Positions 38,980 through 46,434 of a DNA stretch of 64,000 nucleotides are shown here, piece by piece. Where the stretch lies: contig NZ_CP012543.1 in assembly GCF_004803795.1 (NCBI RefSeq), forward strand, positions 1,116,001 through 1,180,000, written 5' to 3'. The notes below the pieces were generated by a model. That model was not told where the DNA came from and searched no databases. It saw only the letters and a list, made by a program, of their open reading frames with translations. A program made the position numbers and the translations under genes. The stretch comes from Campylobacter rectus. GTDB lineage: Bacteria > Campylobacterota > Campylobacteria > Campylobacterales > Campylobacteraceae. Each line of letters begins with the position of its first letter. Within the stretch, counting starts at the first letter, position 1.

Positions 38980-39342
38980 ATGAAATTAGTCGATAGAATT
39001 TTAAGAATTCTTATAGGTTGTATCGTTGTTTATCTGTTTGGATTTTTTTGCAATCACTTACCGCTATGGCCGGCGATCATAGGAGTGGTATTGATTTTAA
39101 GCGGTGTTGCGGGTTATTGTCCGGCTTATAAGTTGCTAGACCGCCCATCATCGCTTAGTAAAAAAAATAGAGCGATAAGAAGCGCGGTAGGTCTTTTATG
39201 GATCGTCGGTTTTGGTATTGCCGGCTCGCTTGGTATGTGCAGTCCTTGGTGGGCGCTAATCGGTCTTATACCTCTTGCTATAGGGCTTAGCGGCTGGTGC
39301 CCTGCGTGCTCTATTTTCGGACGCTGCAGTATAAAAAAGTAA
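38980..39342 (+). CDS. Double DUF2892 inner-membrane protein
   Basis: A 120-residue protein of two similar halves, each with a charged lead (LVDRILRILIG and KKNRAIRSAVG), two hydrophobic helices and a Cys motif (GYCPAYKLL and GWCPACSIF). DUF2892 domains are found attached to or near rhodanese and sulfur-transfer proteins. The paired Cys motifs may face the same side and carry or bind sulfur (inference). It starts 11 bases after the oxidoreductase stop and closes the operon. Confidence 0.8.
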   Translation: MKLVDRILRILIGCIVVYLFGFFCNHLPLWPAIIGVVLILSGVAGYCPAYKLLDRPSSLSKKNRAIRSAVGLLWIVGFGIAGSLGMCSPWWALIGLIPLAIGLSGWCPACSIFGRCSIKK

Positions 39343-39355
39343 ATTTAGCTTTTAC

Positions 39356-40045
39356 AAAGGCGCAAAAATCGCGGCAACCCTAGCAAGGACCGGCGCCGCT
39401 CGGCCTTTTCTTGCACTCCAACCGAGGCTATGCACGGCAATCTTGGAAGATAGGGCACGATGGCATTGTTTTGGAAAATAGTTTTATTGGCGAAAGTGAA
39501 GAATTGATTAAAATTTTACCTCATATCAAACTTTTTGGCGTAGAAATAATCGGTATGGCAAAAGATGAGAAAAGGCGTTTTAGCGGCACATTAGCCGTTT
39601 GTTTAATGAAAATGAGAAATTTTAAGACCGAAAATTTTGCGAATTTTTACCCGGCGGGAGTTTAGATAAACGTTTGTTTATGAAAGCTAAGAACGTTATG
39701 AAAGATGAAATTTTGCCAACCGTCCGCAAAGATGCGAGTATAAAATTTGTGATAAACGAAACGACACGCGGCAAACTAGATAACGTTTTGTCAGTGGATC
39801 AAAACGGTTTCGGTTGGAATTTTAAGCGATGACGATTTGTGTAGAGCACTGATGAGAGATGATTTTGATATAAACGATCCGGCTTTAAAATATGCTACAA
39901 AAAATCTAAAAACAATTGGCAATAAAATATGTTAGCTATTGATGCATTGGCCGAGATTAAACACAAAATTCAGCTGTTGGTCGTTGTTAGAAACGGCAAA
40001 CCGATTGAAATTTTATCCTATAAGCTTGTGGTTGAAATAATGAAA
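39356..40045 (+). pseudogene. kdsD: Decayed kdsD/kpsF (arabinose-5-phosphate isomerase)
   Basis: Frame changes must be followed to read it: AKIAATLARTGA at about 39359, AMHGNLG at about 39428, GHDGIVLENSF-GESEELIKILPHIK at about 39455-39535, then AKNVMKDEILPTVRKDASIKFV and ALMRDDFDINDPALKYATKN of the two CBS domains up to about 39960. All are in family order for the Kdo-pathway isomerase, but at least three frameshifts and in-frame stops separate them. An intact copy must exist elsewhere if LPS has Kdo. Confidence 0.75.
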
Positions 40046-40047
40046 AA

Positions 40048-40310
40048 ATGCGTTTAAACAAATTTATATCTCACAATACGAATTATTCGCGCCGTGAAGC
40101 TGATGAGTTAATCGGGCAGGGTAAGGAAAATCAACACCGTGCTATAAGCGATTTGGCTACAAGCGTTGGTGAAAATGACAATGTTAAGATAAGTGGCAGA
40201 TTTGCTAAATTAAAAAAGAATTTACAATGATAGCACAAGGGCAAGTTGGTTGGCAAGAATGACGATCGCGGCAGAAGGACAATATATGGAAATTTGCTGC
40301 ACGGTTTAAG
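40048..40310 (+). pseudogene. Decayed 5' part of an RluB/RsuA-type pseudouridine synthase gene
   Basis: It starts MRLNKFISHNTNYSRREADELI, the S4 RNA-binding domain of rRNA pseudouridine synthases, and breaks after about 60 codons; reading on in another frame gives KLVGKNDDRGRRTIYGNLL, the start of the catalytic domain. The GRLD active-site block and the rest are lost where the copied binding-protein fragment begins at 40318. With kdsD it forms a decayed two-gene block. Confidence 0.75.
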
Positions 40311-40317
40311 CTTTTTT

Positions 40318-40415
40318 GTTTTTACCTAGCGACTTTTCCCACGACTCCTGTATGCCGACAACCTTATCCAGCGCGTTTAGTTCATTTAGCGCGTTTAGGC
40401 TTTGGTGCTGAAGCA
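40318..40415 (-). pseudogene. Fragment of a second copy of the FecB-type binding-protein gene
   Basis: About 98 bases match 34754-34852 with roughly eight differences, covering codons around LNALNELNALDKVVGVQESW of the binding protein on the minus strand. It is cut on one side by the rluB relic and on the other by the IS1595 derivative. Confidence 0.8.
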
Positions 40416-40870
40416 GTTTTTCTCAAAGAGAGTGCGTCTTATCAGTAGCAAGCAAAGCGCGGCTAAGCACAAGAGCTGCGACTTGTGTTGCTGCTGCTTC
40501 CTGAAAGGCTACGAGTTTAGCGAAGTAGAGCAGACGGAGATATGCTAAACATAGATTATCTAAATTTAAAGGAATCTCCTCAAGCGTAGCGACGGTAGCG
40601 ATCTTAGGAAAGCTAAGAAAAGAGAATTTCTTGCTTTATCTTAAAGAATGTGTTCTGCTCTACTTCACTGCGTTCGTAGCTTTTCAAGACGCAGCTACGA
40701 GTGTAGCGAAGTAGAGTTTAGATACAATAACAGCAAAGATGCAAAACAAGCGAAGCGCTCACGAAGCGATGTTTTTATAAAAACCTTATCATATTGTGCT
40801 AAAATTGATAAGAGGTCTTATAAATAGCAACGCAAGTCGCAGCTAAAATCCGCTTAACTTATCTTGAGCC
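40416..40870 (+). mobile_element. IS1595-derived element, left end truncated
   Basis: The right end is intact (TTAACTTATCTTGAGCC at 40854-40870); the left starts inside the element at TTTTTCTCAAAGAGAG, without the terminal repeat. Positions 40535-40652 are a transposase-gene piece also found at about 10669-10765, with a foreign stretch of some 35 bases in it. A long hairpin module sits at 40657-40716. The 50 bases before the right end are nearly identical to the left end of the element at 31.3 kb. Confidence 0.8.
40657..40716. repeat. Palindromic hairpin module inside the IS derivative
   Basis: Left arm CTCTACTTCACTGCGTTCGT and right arm ACGAGTGTAGCGAAGTAGAG pair over about 24 bases, with GCTTTTCAAGACGCAGC at the turn. 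Related arms are found in the element at 31.4 kb and, more loosely, at 35.3 kb and 51.3-51.5 kb. Confidence 0.7.
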
Positions 40871-40976
40871 TATTTATAGGCTTAAATTAGCATTTTTGGC
40901 TCATAAATAGCTGTATATTACAAAAACAGCGATGAATTTATCATAAAATTTATGTTTTTGTTTTGAGGGTAAATTT
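40871..40976 (+). repeat. Direct repeat, copy 2 (upstream DNA of the binding-protein gene)
   Basis: Matches 35009-35120: TATTTATAGGCTT, AGCTCATAAATA (here GGCTCATAAATAG) and an almost perfect run from ATATTACAAAAACAGCG to GAGGGTAAATTT. It continues the fragment at 40318 after the inserted IS derivative. Confidence 0.8.
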
Positions 40977-41111
40977 GAGGAGCGGCGTTTTGTCTTTGGG
41001 CGACTATAAAATTTGATAGCGAAAAATTTAATGAAGCGTTTTATCGGTTTTTGATAAATTTAGCGAAACGGCAAGTATGGTAGCTGCGATGAAATTTGAA
41101 AATTTTAAATT

Positions 41112-41528
41112 TTAAGGCTGCGCAAGAGCGATGTTTTTGATCTTAACCCAAGCCGCCAGCTCGCAAAGCGGGATCAAAAGCACTATCGTAAGCAGCGCGT
41201 GAGGAGTTACCGAACCGTTAAGTGGCGAAATATCGATAAACTGAAGCGCTATGCACATAAAAGCTAAGCCGGTGCAAGGGTAGAAAAATTTACTTTGCGT
41301 ATCTTTGCCGAGCAGGTAATACGACGTGCCAAGTATAAGCCAAAAGTAGATAGTAAAAATAGAATCTACGGCAAGAAATATCGTAAGGGTCGTGTCCCGT
41401 ATATTTAAAAAATTATTTGCGACTGCTCCGATTACAAAATAAGCATTGTCAGCAAAAGAGCCTCCGATCTGCACCGCGGCATACTCTACTGCACCAAATC
41501 CGACATAATTTATCGAATGCAAAGCCAT
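41112..41528 (-). CDS. Hypothetical membrane protein
   Basis: A 138-residue hydrophobic protein with about four helices (roughly 35-52, 55-72, 82-98, 108-126). I recognise no family. There is no good ribosome site in front of the ATG and it lies 6 bases after another small membrane protein gene, so the two may be a pair, or the two halves of one broken gene. Confidence that it is expressed is moderate. Confidence 0.45.
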   Translation of the reverse strand: MALHSINYVGFGAVEYAAVQIGGSFADNAYFVIGAVANNFLNIRDTTLTIFLAVDSIFTIYFWLILGTSYYLLGKDTQSKFFYPCTGLAFMCIALQFIDISPLNGSVTPHALLTIVLLIPLCELAAWVKIKNIALAQP

Positions 41529-41534
41529 AGATAA

Positions 41535-41813
41535 CTATAAAATCGCTATTAGCGCCGCCGCGATTAGCGCGGGGGAAGTTTTGATAAAAAGTTTGCTTGC
41601 GGAGAGTTCGGAAATTTGTCTAGCGGCAAGAAGCCTAAAGATCATCGACGCAAGAAACACAAGGCAAACAAAAAACACGGCGGTCAAAAATCCAGCCAGC
41701 CAGACGCGGCTGCAAAATTCGCACAAAGCCCAAATGGACATACAGCCGCCTATCAGTAAAATACTAGAAGCTATGCTGCGGAATTTTATCTCGGATAGGA
41801 GTTCTTGACGCAT
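41535..41813 (-). CDS. Hypothetical small membrane protein
   Basis: 92 residues with three hydrophobic helices (about 15-30, 37-60, 76-92). The C-terminus ends inside a hydrophobic run (LIAAALIAIL), which is unusual and may mean truncation. It precedes the 138-residue membrane protein on the same strand. No family recognised. Confidence 0.45.
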   Translation of the reverse strand: MRQELLSEIKFRSIASSILLIGGCMSIWALCEFCSRVWLAGFLTAVFFVCLVFLASMIFRLLAARQISELSASKLFIKTSPALIAAALIAIL

Positions 41814-41873
41814 CTTTTGCGCTTTTGGATTTTTTCTTTAAATTTGATAGTTGGTTTTTTCAGCTAATCTGTT

Positions 41874-41900
41874 TAAAAAGGAGGGCTAAATTTAGCCCTC
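41874..41900 (-). terminator. Terminator overlapping the rpoD stop codon
   Basis: On the minus strand the perfect palindrome GAGGGCTAAA/TTTAGCCCTC includes the last rpoD codons and stop (GAG GGC TAA) and is followed by CTTTTTAAA. The hairpin therefore begins inside the coding sequence. Confidence 0.75.
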
Positions 41901-43772
41901 GATGTAGTTTTTGAGTTTTCTGCCGACTTTCGGGTGTTTTAGTTTTTTGATAGCAGAGCTTTCGATCTGGCGGACGCGCTCGCGAGTTACGTTTAGCTCC
42001 TTGCCGATCTCTTCTAGCGTGCGGTCGCTCTCGTCGTCGAGCAGGCCAAATCTCATCCTGATGACGGCTTTTTCGCGCTCGTTTAGCTGATCTAAGACCT
42101 CGTCTATCTGCTCTTTTAGGTCGTTTTTTAGGATGTGATCCATCGGGCTTAGCGAGCTTCTGTCCTCGACGAAATCCCCGAATTTGCCGTCCTCCTCGTT
42201 ACCGATAGGAGCCTCTAGGCTGATAGGTTCTTTTGTGATTTTGATGACTTGCTTTACTTTGTCTACGCTTAGTCCGACTTCCTGCGCGATGACGCTCACA
42301 TCAGGCTCTTTGCCCTCTTCTTGGAGGTATTTGCGGTTGATTTTGTTGATACGATTTATCGTTTCTATCATATGGATAGGGATGCGTATCGTGCGGGCCT
42401 GATCGGCGATGGCGCGGCTGATGGCTTGGCGTATCCACCACGTCGCATAGGTCGAAAATTTATACCCTTTTTTATACTCGAATTTATCAACCGCTTTCAT
42501 TAGTCCGATGTTGCCTTCTTGAATAAGGTCTAAAAACGGCAAACCGCGGTTCGTGTAGCGCTTAGCTATGCTCACGACTAGGCGTAAATTTGACTTTGCC
42601 ATCCTGGCTTTTGCTTCGTCGGATATCTTTTTGCCGCGTTTGATTTGCTCTAAAATTTCCTTTAAAAGTATCGGATCGAGGTTAAATCCGCTCTTGCTCG
42701 CTTCCTTGGTCGCAAACAGTTTTTTGATCTCCACGTAGGTCGAGACCATCGTGGCCTCGGGCACTCTAGCGATGATGTCGTCTTTGCTTAGCTTGATGAT
42801 ATCTTTTAGGATCGATTTGTGATTTTTCTTTAGTTCGTCGCTAAACATAGGCAGCTTATACTCAAGCCTTTTTAGCTCTTTATCAAAGTCGTCATCGCTT
42901 TTTAGCGCCGTTTCCATCGACTTTACGATCTCGGTTATGAGCTTGCTGGTAGGCCCTAAGTCCATCAGCTTATCTTTTAAAATTTTCTTTTTAAACGCAA
43001 GCGTTATCTTTGCTAAAAACTCATCCTCCGTCTCGACGTCGTTTTGTTTATTTGCCGTTTTTAACCACTCTTTTTTGGCTTTTTCGAGCGCTTTAAAGCT
43101 CTCTATCACCTTTTCGGCGCGCTTGTCGTCTTTTTTGTTATGTTTTTTAGGCTTAACCGCCTTCTCTTCGCTCTCGTTGTCGCCGTCCTCGATTTCTTCC
43201 TCTTCCTCTTCTTCGACCTCTTCGCTATCTTCTTCGCCTTCGTCGTCAAAGCTTCTAAAAAGCTCTTTTACGCGGCGTTCGCGGTTTATGAGAGGTTCTT
43301 TATAATCAAGGATAAAGTCGATGAGATAGGGCACCGAGCAAAATGCGTCGATGATGATGTCCTCGCCCAGCTCGATTTTTTTGCTGATTTCTACTTCTTC
43401 TTCTTTGGTTAGCAGCGCGATTTGTCCCATTTCGCGCAGATACATACGCACGGGGCTGTCCGAGCGCGACCACTCGAGCAGGTCCGTTTCGCTAGCGAGG
43501 TCAAATTCCTCTTCGAGATTGTCATCGGCTAGTTTGGCTAGCTCCTCGCGGCGCTTTTTGGCGTCCTCGATGTTTCGCATTTTTGCGATTTCAGCCGAGG
43601 TGATGAGCCGGATTTTATTTGCTTTAGCAAGAGATTCTATCTTTTTTGCCATCGCCGCAGTGGGCGTTTTGTCTAAAAATTTGACTAATTTTTCGTAAGT
43701 GATGTAGCCTTTGGCGTTTTCTTTAAAAAGCTCTTCTATGAGCGTCAATGCCTCTTTTTTTGCGGTACTCAT
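41892..43772 (-). CDS. rpoD: RNA polymerase primary sigma factor RpoD
   Basis: About 626 residues. It has the region 1.1 N-terminus ([19 protein letters not shown]), the promoter-binding region 2 ([49 protein letters not shown]), region 3 and region 4.2 ([19 protein letters not shown]). Between regions 1 and 2 there is a very acidic, Lys-rich non-conserved segment ([14 protein letters not shown] then KPKKHNKKD). The frame is open 14 codons further up, but the ATG at 43772 has AAGGA eight bases before it and matches the family start. Confidence 0.96.
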   Translation of the reverse strand: MSTAKKEALTLIEELFKENAKGYITYEKLVKFLDKTPTAAMAKKIESLAKANKIRLITSAEIAKMRNIEDAKKRREELAKLADDNLEEEFDLASETDLLEWSRSDSPVRMYLREMGQIALLTKEEEVEISKKIELGEDIIIDAFCSVPYLIDFILDYKEPLINRERRVKELFRSFDDEGEEDSEEVEEEEEEEIEDGDNESEEKAVKPKKHNKKDDKRAEKVIESFKALEKAKKEWLKTANKQNDVETEDEFLAKITLAFKKKILKDKLMDLGPTSKLITEIVKSMETALKSDDDFDKELKRLEYKLPMFSDELKKNHKSILKDIIKLSKDDIIARVPEATMVSTYVEIKKLFATKEASKSGFNLDPILLKEILEQIKRGKKISDEAKARMAKSNLRLVVSIAKRYTNRGLPFLDLIQEGNIGLMKAVDKFEYKKGYKFSTYATWWIRQAISRAIADQARTIRIPIHMIETINRINKINRKYLQEEGKEPDVSVIAQEVGLSVDKVKQVIKITKEPISLEAPIGNEEDGKFGDFVEDRSSLSPMDHILKNDLKEQIDEVLDQLNEREKAVIRMRFGLLDDESDRTLEEIGKELNVTRERVRQIESSAIKKLKHPKVGRKLKNYIEG

Positions 43773-43897
43773 TCGGGGTTCCTTCTTTTTGTAGAAAATG
43801 AGGATTATACCCAAATTTCTTTAAATATTAATAAAAATACGAATATTCGGGCGCTTTAAGGTTGGATAAATTTGCTGAAAAATTTATTAAATTTAAG

Positions 43898-43914
43898 TTG
43901 GAACGGAAGTTGCT
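43898..43914 (+). promoter_or_regulatory. Sigma-54 promoter upstream of flgF
   Basis: TTGGAACGGAAGTTGCT has the -24 GG and -12 GC exactly 10 bases apart and fits the Campylobacter RpoN pattern TTGGAAC-N-TTGCT. It lies about 195 bases before the flgF start, on the same strand. Confidence 0.7.
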
Positions 43915-44108
43915 AAAGTTGTCAGAAAAATGTGATAAATCGCGCCAAATTTGTAAAAATAAAACAATGAGGCGAAGGATTTTGAGATGATTTTTGGGGT
44001 TTTGAAGTTAAAATTTGACGAAGATAAGGCATGTAGCCTATCGAGTCAAATTTTAACGAAATCCACAAAAAGTACTCAAAAGACAAGCCGACTAATAAGG
44101 AAAAGTAA

Positions 44109-44921
44109 ATGAACAACGGCTACTACCAAGCAACCGGCGCCATGGTGACGCAGTTTAACCGCCTAGACGTCATCGCAAACAATCTTGCCAACATAAACAC
44201 TATCGGCTTTAAGCGCGACGACGTCGTGGTAGGGGATTTTGAGAGGATTTTCAAAGAGTATCGCGATGAGCTGCCGATAAAAAATCATACGAAAGACGCG
44301 GCGAAATTTCTAAACAGAACTATCGACAGGGTGCCGCAAATTTCGGAGCAATACGTGGATTTTAGTCAGGGCGGGCTTAAATTTTCAAACAACGACCTTG
44401 ATTTTGCGATGAAGCGAGAGGATCTTTTTTTCCTAGTCGAGGTAAAGCCCGGCGACGTGCGCCTAACCAAAAACGGCTCGTTTAACCTCGACGAGGACGG
44501 ATTTTTGGTAACTAAAGAAGGCTACAAGGTGCTGCCGAGCGATTATTTTTCGAATAATTTTCAAGGCATCCAGATCCCCGAAGGCGAGCGCTTCTCCGCC
44601 GATAAAAACGGCAATCTATACTCAAACGAGGAGCCGCTAGCCAGGCTTTATATCGCGCAGCCAAAAGAGATACGAAATCTAACCAAAGAGGGCGATAATC
44701 TCTATGTTTTACCGAATTTAAAGGAGCTTGAAGACGTGGGCGGCGAGATAGACGCGGTCGCGTGGAAATACACTCAAATCTCCAACGTAAATGCCGTGAC
44801 CGAGATGGTCGGACTAATCGAGACGCAGCGCTTTGTCGAGATGTATCAAAAGGTGATGACGTCACATATGGATGATCTAAATCAGGAAGCCATAAGTAAG
44901 CTCGCTAGCACGAAAGTCTAA
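44109..44921 (+). CDS. flgF: Flagellar basal-body rod protein FlgF (FlgG2)
   Basis: A 270-residue rod/hook family protein. The N-terminal helix has the NNLANINTIGFKRDD motif (about residues 26-40), and the C-terminus has QISNVNAVTEMVGLIETQRFVEMYQKVM, both needed for packing in the rod. No signal peptide, as expected for export by the flagellar type III apparatus. Called flgG2 in C. jejuni (Cj0697), where it also precedes flgG. AAGGAAAAGTA is the ribosome site. Confidence 0.92.
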   Translation: MNNGYYQATGAMVTQFNRLDVIANNLANINTIGFKRDDVVVGDFERIFKEYRDELPIKNHTKDAAKFLNRTIDRVPQISEQYVDFSQGGLKFSNNDLDFAMKREDLFFLVEVKPGDVRLTKNGSFNLDEDGFLVTKEGYKVLPSDYFSNNFQGIQIPEGERFSADKNGNLYSNEEPLARLYIAQPKEIRNLTKEGDNLYVLPNLKELEDVGGEIDAVAWKYTQISNVNAVTEMVGLIETQRFVEMYQKVMTSHMDDLNQEAISKLASTKV

Positions 44922-45293
44922 ATTTAGCGTTATCTCTTTGACGTATTTGCGAGAGATTTAATTTTTACTCGCAGCGACAGGCTACATGCCTAGTCTCGTT
45001 CGTAAAAATTTGCACAGCTCGCAAATCCGTTCAAAGATATTTCCGCTAAGGTTTTTAAATTTCAATAAACACAAATCGCTATACATTAAAATCCCTGCCG
45101 CTAATATAAATTAAAAATACTTCCGCTAAAATATTTTCAAATTTTCCCAAATTTGCAAATTTGGAACGCCTTTTGCTAAATGCCCAATAAATGCGAGAAA
45201 TCGCGTCAAATTTGTAAAATTTAGACGTTCGCCCGGCATAAAAAACGGGCGGCGACGGTTTTATGCAGAAGCGTCAAATTTAAGACTGCAAAT
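44922..45293 (+). other. Spacer between flgF and the flgG promoter
   Basis: About 370 bases, AAATTT-rich, no gene seen. Its presence explains why flgG has its own sigma-54 promoter. Confidence 0.4.
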
Positions 45294-45311
45294 TTGGAAT
45301 ATATTTTGCAA
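45294..45311 (+). promoter_or_regulatory. Sigma-54 promoter upstream of flgG
   Basis: TTGGAATATATTTTGCAA has GG (45296-45297) and GC (45308-45309) ten bases apart, the sigma-54 spacing. It is about 180 bases before the flgG start. Slightly weaker than the flgF promoter because the -24 C is T. Confidence 0.6.
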
Positions 45312-45491
45312 TGGCAAAAGCGATGAGCCGCTCATTAGATACATAAAGATAAGCGGCAGTAGCTTGAGATGGAGACTAGGCGGATTTTTGCGAGGCGAGG
45401 GCGCGTATATGCAATACGTAACCGAAGCCGAGGAAAAACCCAACGAAGTATACACTCTAGCTACAACGCGCTAAGAAAGGAAAACACAAAA

Positions 45492-46280
45492 ATGATGAGG
45501 TCTATTTATTCTGCCGCCACCGGCATGATCGCCCAACAAACCCAGATCGACGTCACGTCGCACAACATCGCAAACGTAAATACCATCGGCTATAAGAAAA
45601 ACCGCGCCGAGTTCGCCGATCTGATGTATCAGGTCATGGAGTACGCGGGTACGGCGACCAGCGCCACGACGAAAAGCCCGACGGGTATCGAGGTGGGTCT
45701 AGGCGCGCGTCCGACGGCGATAACGAAGATATTTTCGCAAGGGTATTTTAAAGAAACTAGCAACAACCTCGATATGGTTATCGCCGGCAACGGCTTTTTT
45801 CAGGTGCAGCTTCCCGACGGCACGACGGCCTACACTAGAAACGGCGCTTTTAAGCTCAACAGCGAAGGCACGGTCGTAAATTCCGACGGCTACGTGCTCC
45901 AGCCGCAGATGACCATCCCCGCCGACGCCACGCAGATATCGGTAGGCACCGACGGCACCGTCTCGGTGCTCCAGCCCGGCAATACCGAGATGGCGCAGGT
46001 CGGCCGCATCGAGCTAGCCAACTTCATCAATCCCGCAGGCCTGCACTCTATGGGCGACAACCTCTACCTGCCGACGGGTTCTAGCGGCGAGGTCGTAGTC
46101 GGCACGGCTGGTCTTGACGGTCTAGGCACGATCAGGCAGGGGTTTGTCGAGATGAGTAACGTCCAGCTGGTAGAGGAGATGACCGACCTCATCACGGGTC
46201 AGCGCGCATACGAAGCAAACTCAAAGGCGATCACGACGAGCGATGATATGCTCTCGATCGTAAATAGTCTAAAGAGATAA
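45492..46280 (+). CDS. flgG: Flagellar distal rod protein FlgG
   Basis: A 262-residue rod protein. MMRSIYSAATGMIAQQTQIDV and HNIANVNTIGYKKNRAEF are the FlgG N-terminus, and MSNVQLVEEMTDLITGQRAYEANSK the C-terminal helix. The frame is open upstream to 45369, but the ATG at 45492 has AAGGAAAA nearby and is the conserved start. It forms the distal rod of the flagellum. A terminator follows. Confidence 0.96.
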   Translation: MMRSIYSAATGMIAQQTQIDVTSHNIANVNTIGYKKNRAEFADLMYQVMEYAGTATSATTKSPTGIEVGLGARPTAITKIFSQGYFKETSNNLDMVIAGNGFFQVQLPDGTTAYTRNGAFKLNSEGTVVNSDGYVLQPQMTIPADATQISVGTDGTVSVLQPGNTEMAQVGRIELANFINPAGLHSMGDNLYLPTGSSGEVVVGTAGLDGLGTIRQGFVEMSNVQLVEEMTDLITGQRAYEANSKAITTSDDMLSIVNSLKR

Positions 46281-46299
46281 CCTAAAATAGGCTAAATTT

Positions 46300-46351
46300 G
46301 CCGCCTGGTTTGGGATTTGTTTTGCAAATTTGACGAACCGGGCGGCTTTTT
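46300..46351 (+). terminator. Terminator after flgG
   Basis: GCCGCCTGGTTTG and CGAACCGGGCGGC pair with two mismatches/wobbles across a loop of about 25 bases, followed by TTTTTAAATTT, 20 bases after the flgG stop. Confidence 0.75.
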
Positions 46352-46434
46352 AAATTTACGTAATTAAAACAGCCGAATTTGAGCTAAATTTTGGCCGTTT
46401 TCGTAATGACCCTTGTTTGTTCGGGATTTTGTAG

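Noticed and set aside
43140-43412. Phe-rich plus-strand frame within rpoD
   Set aside because: It is the complement of the acidic, Lys/Glu-rich segment of rpoD.
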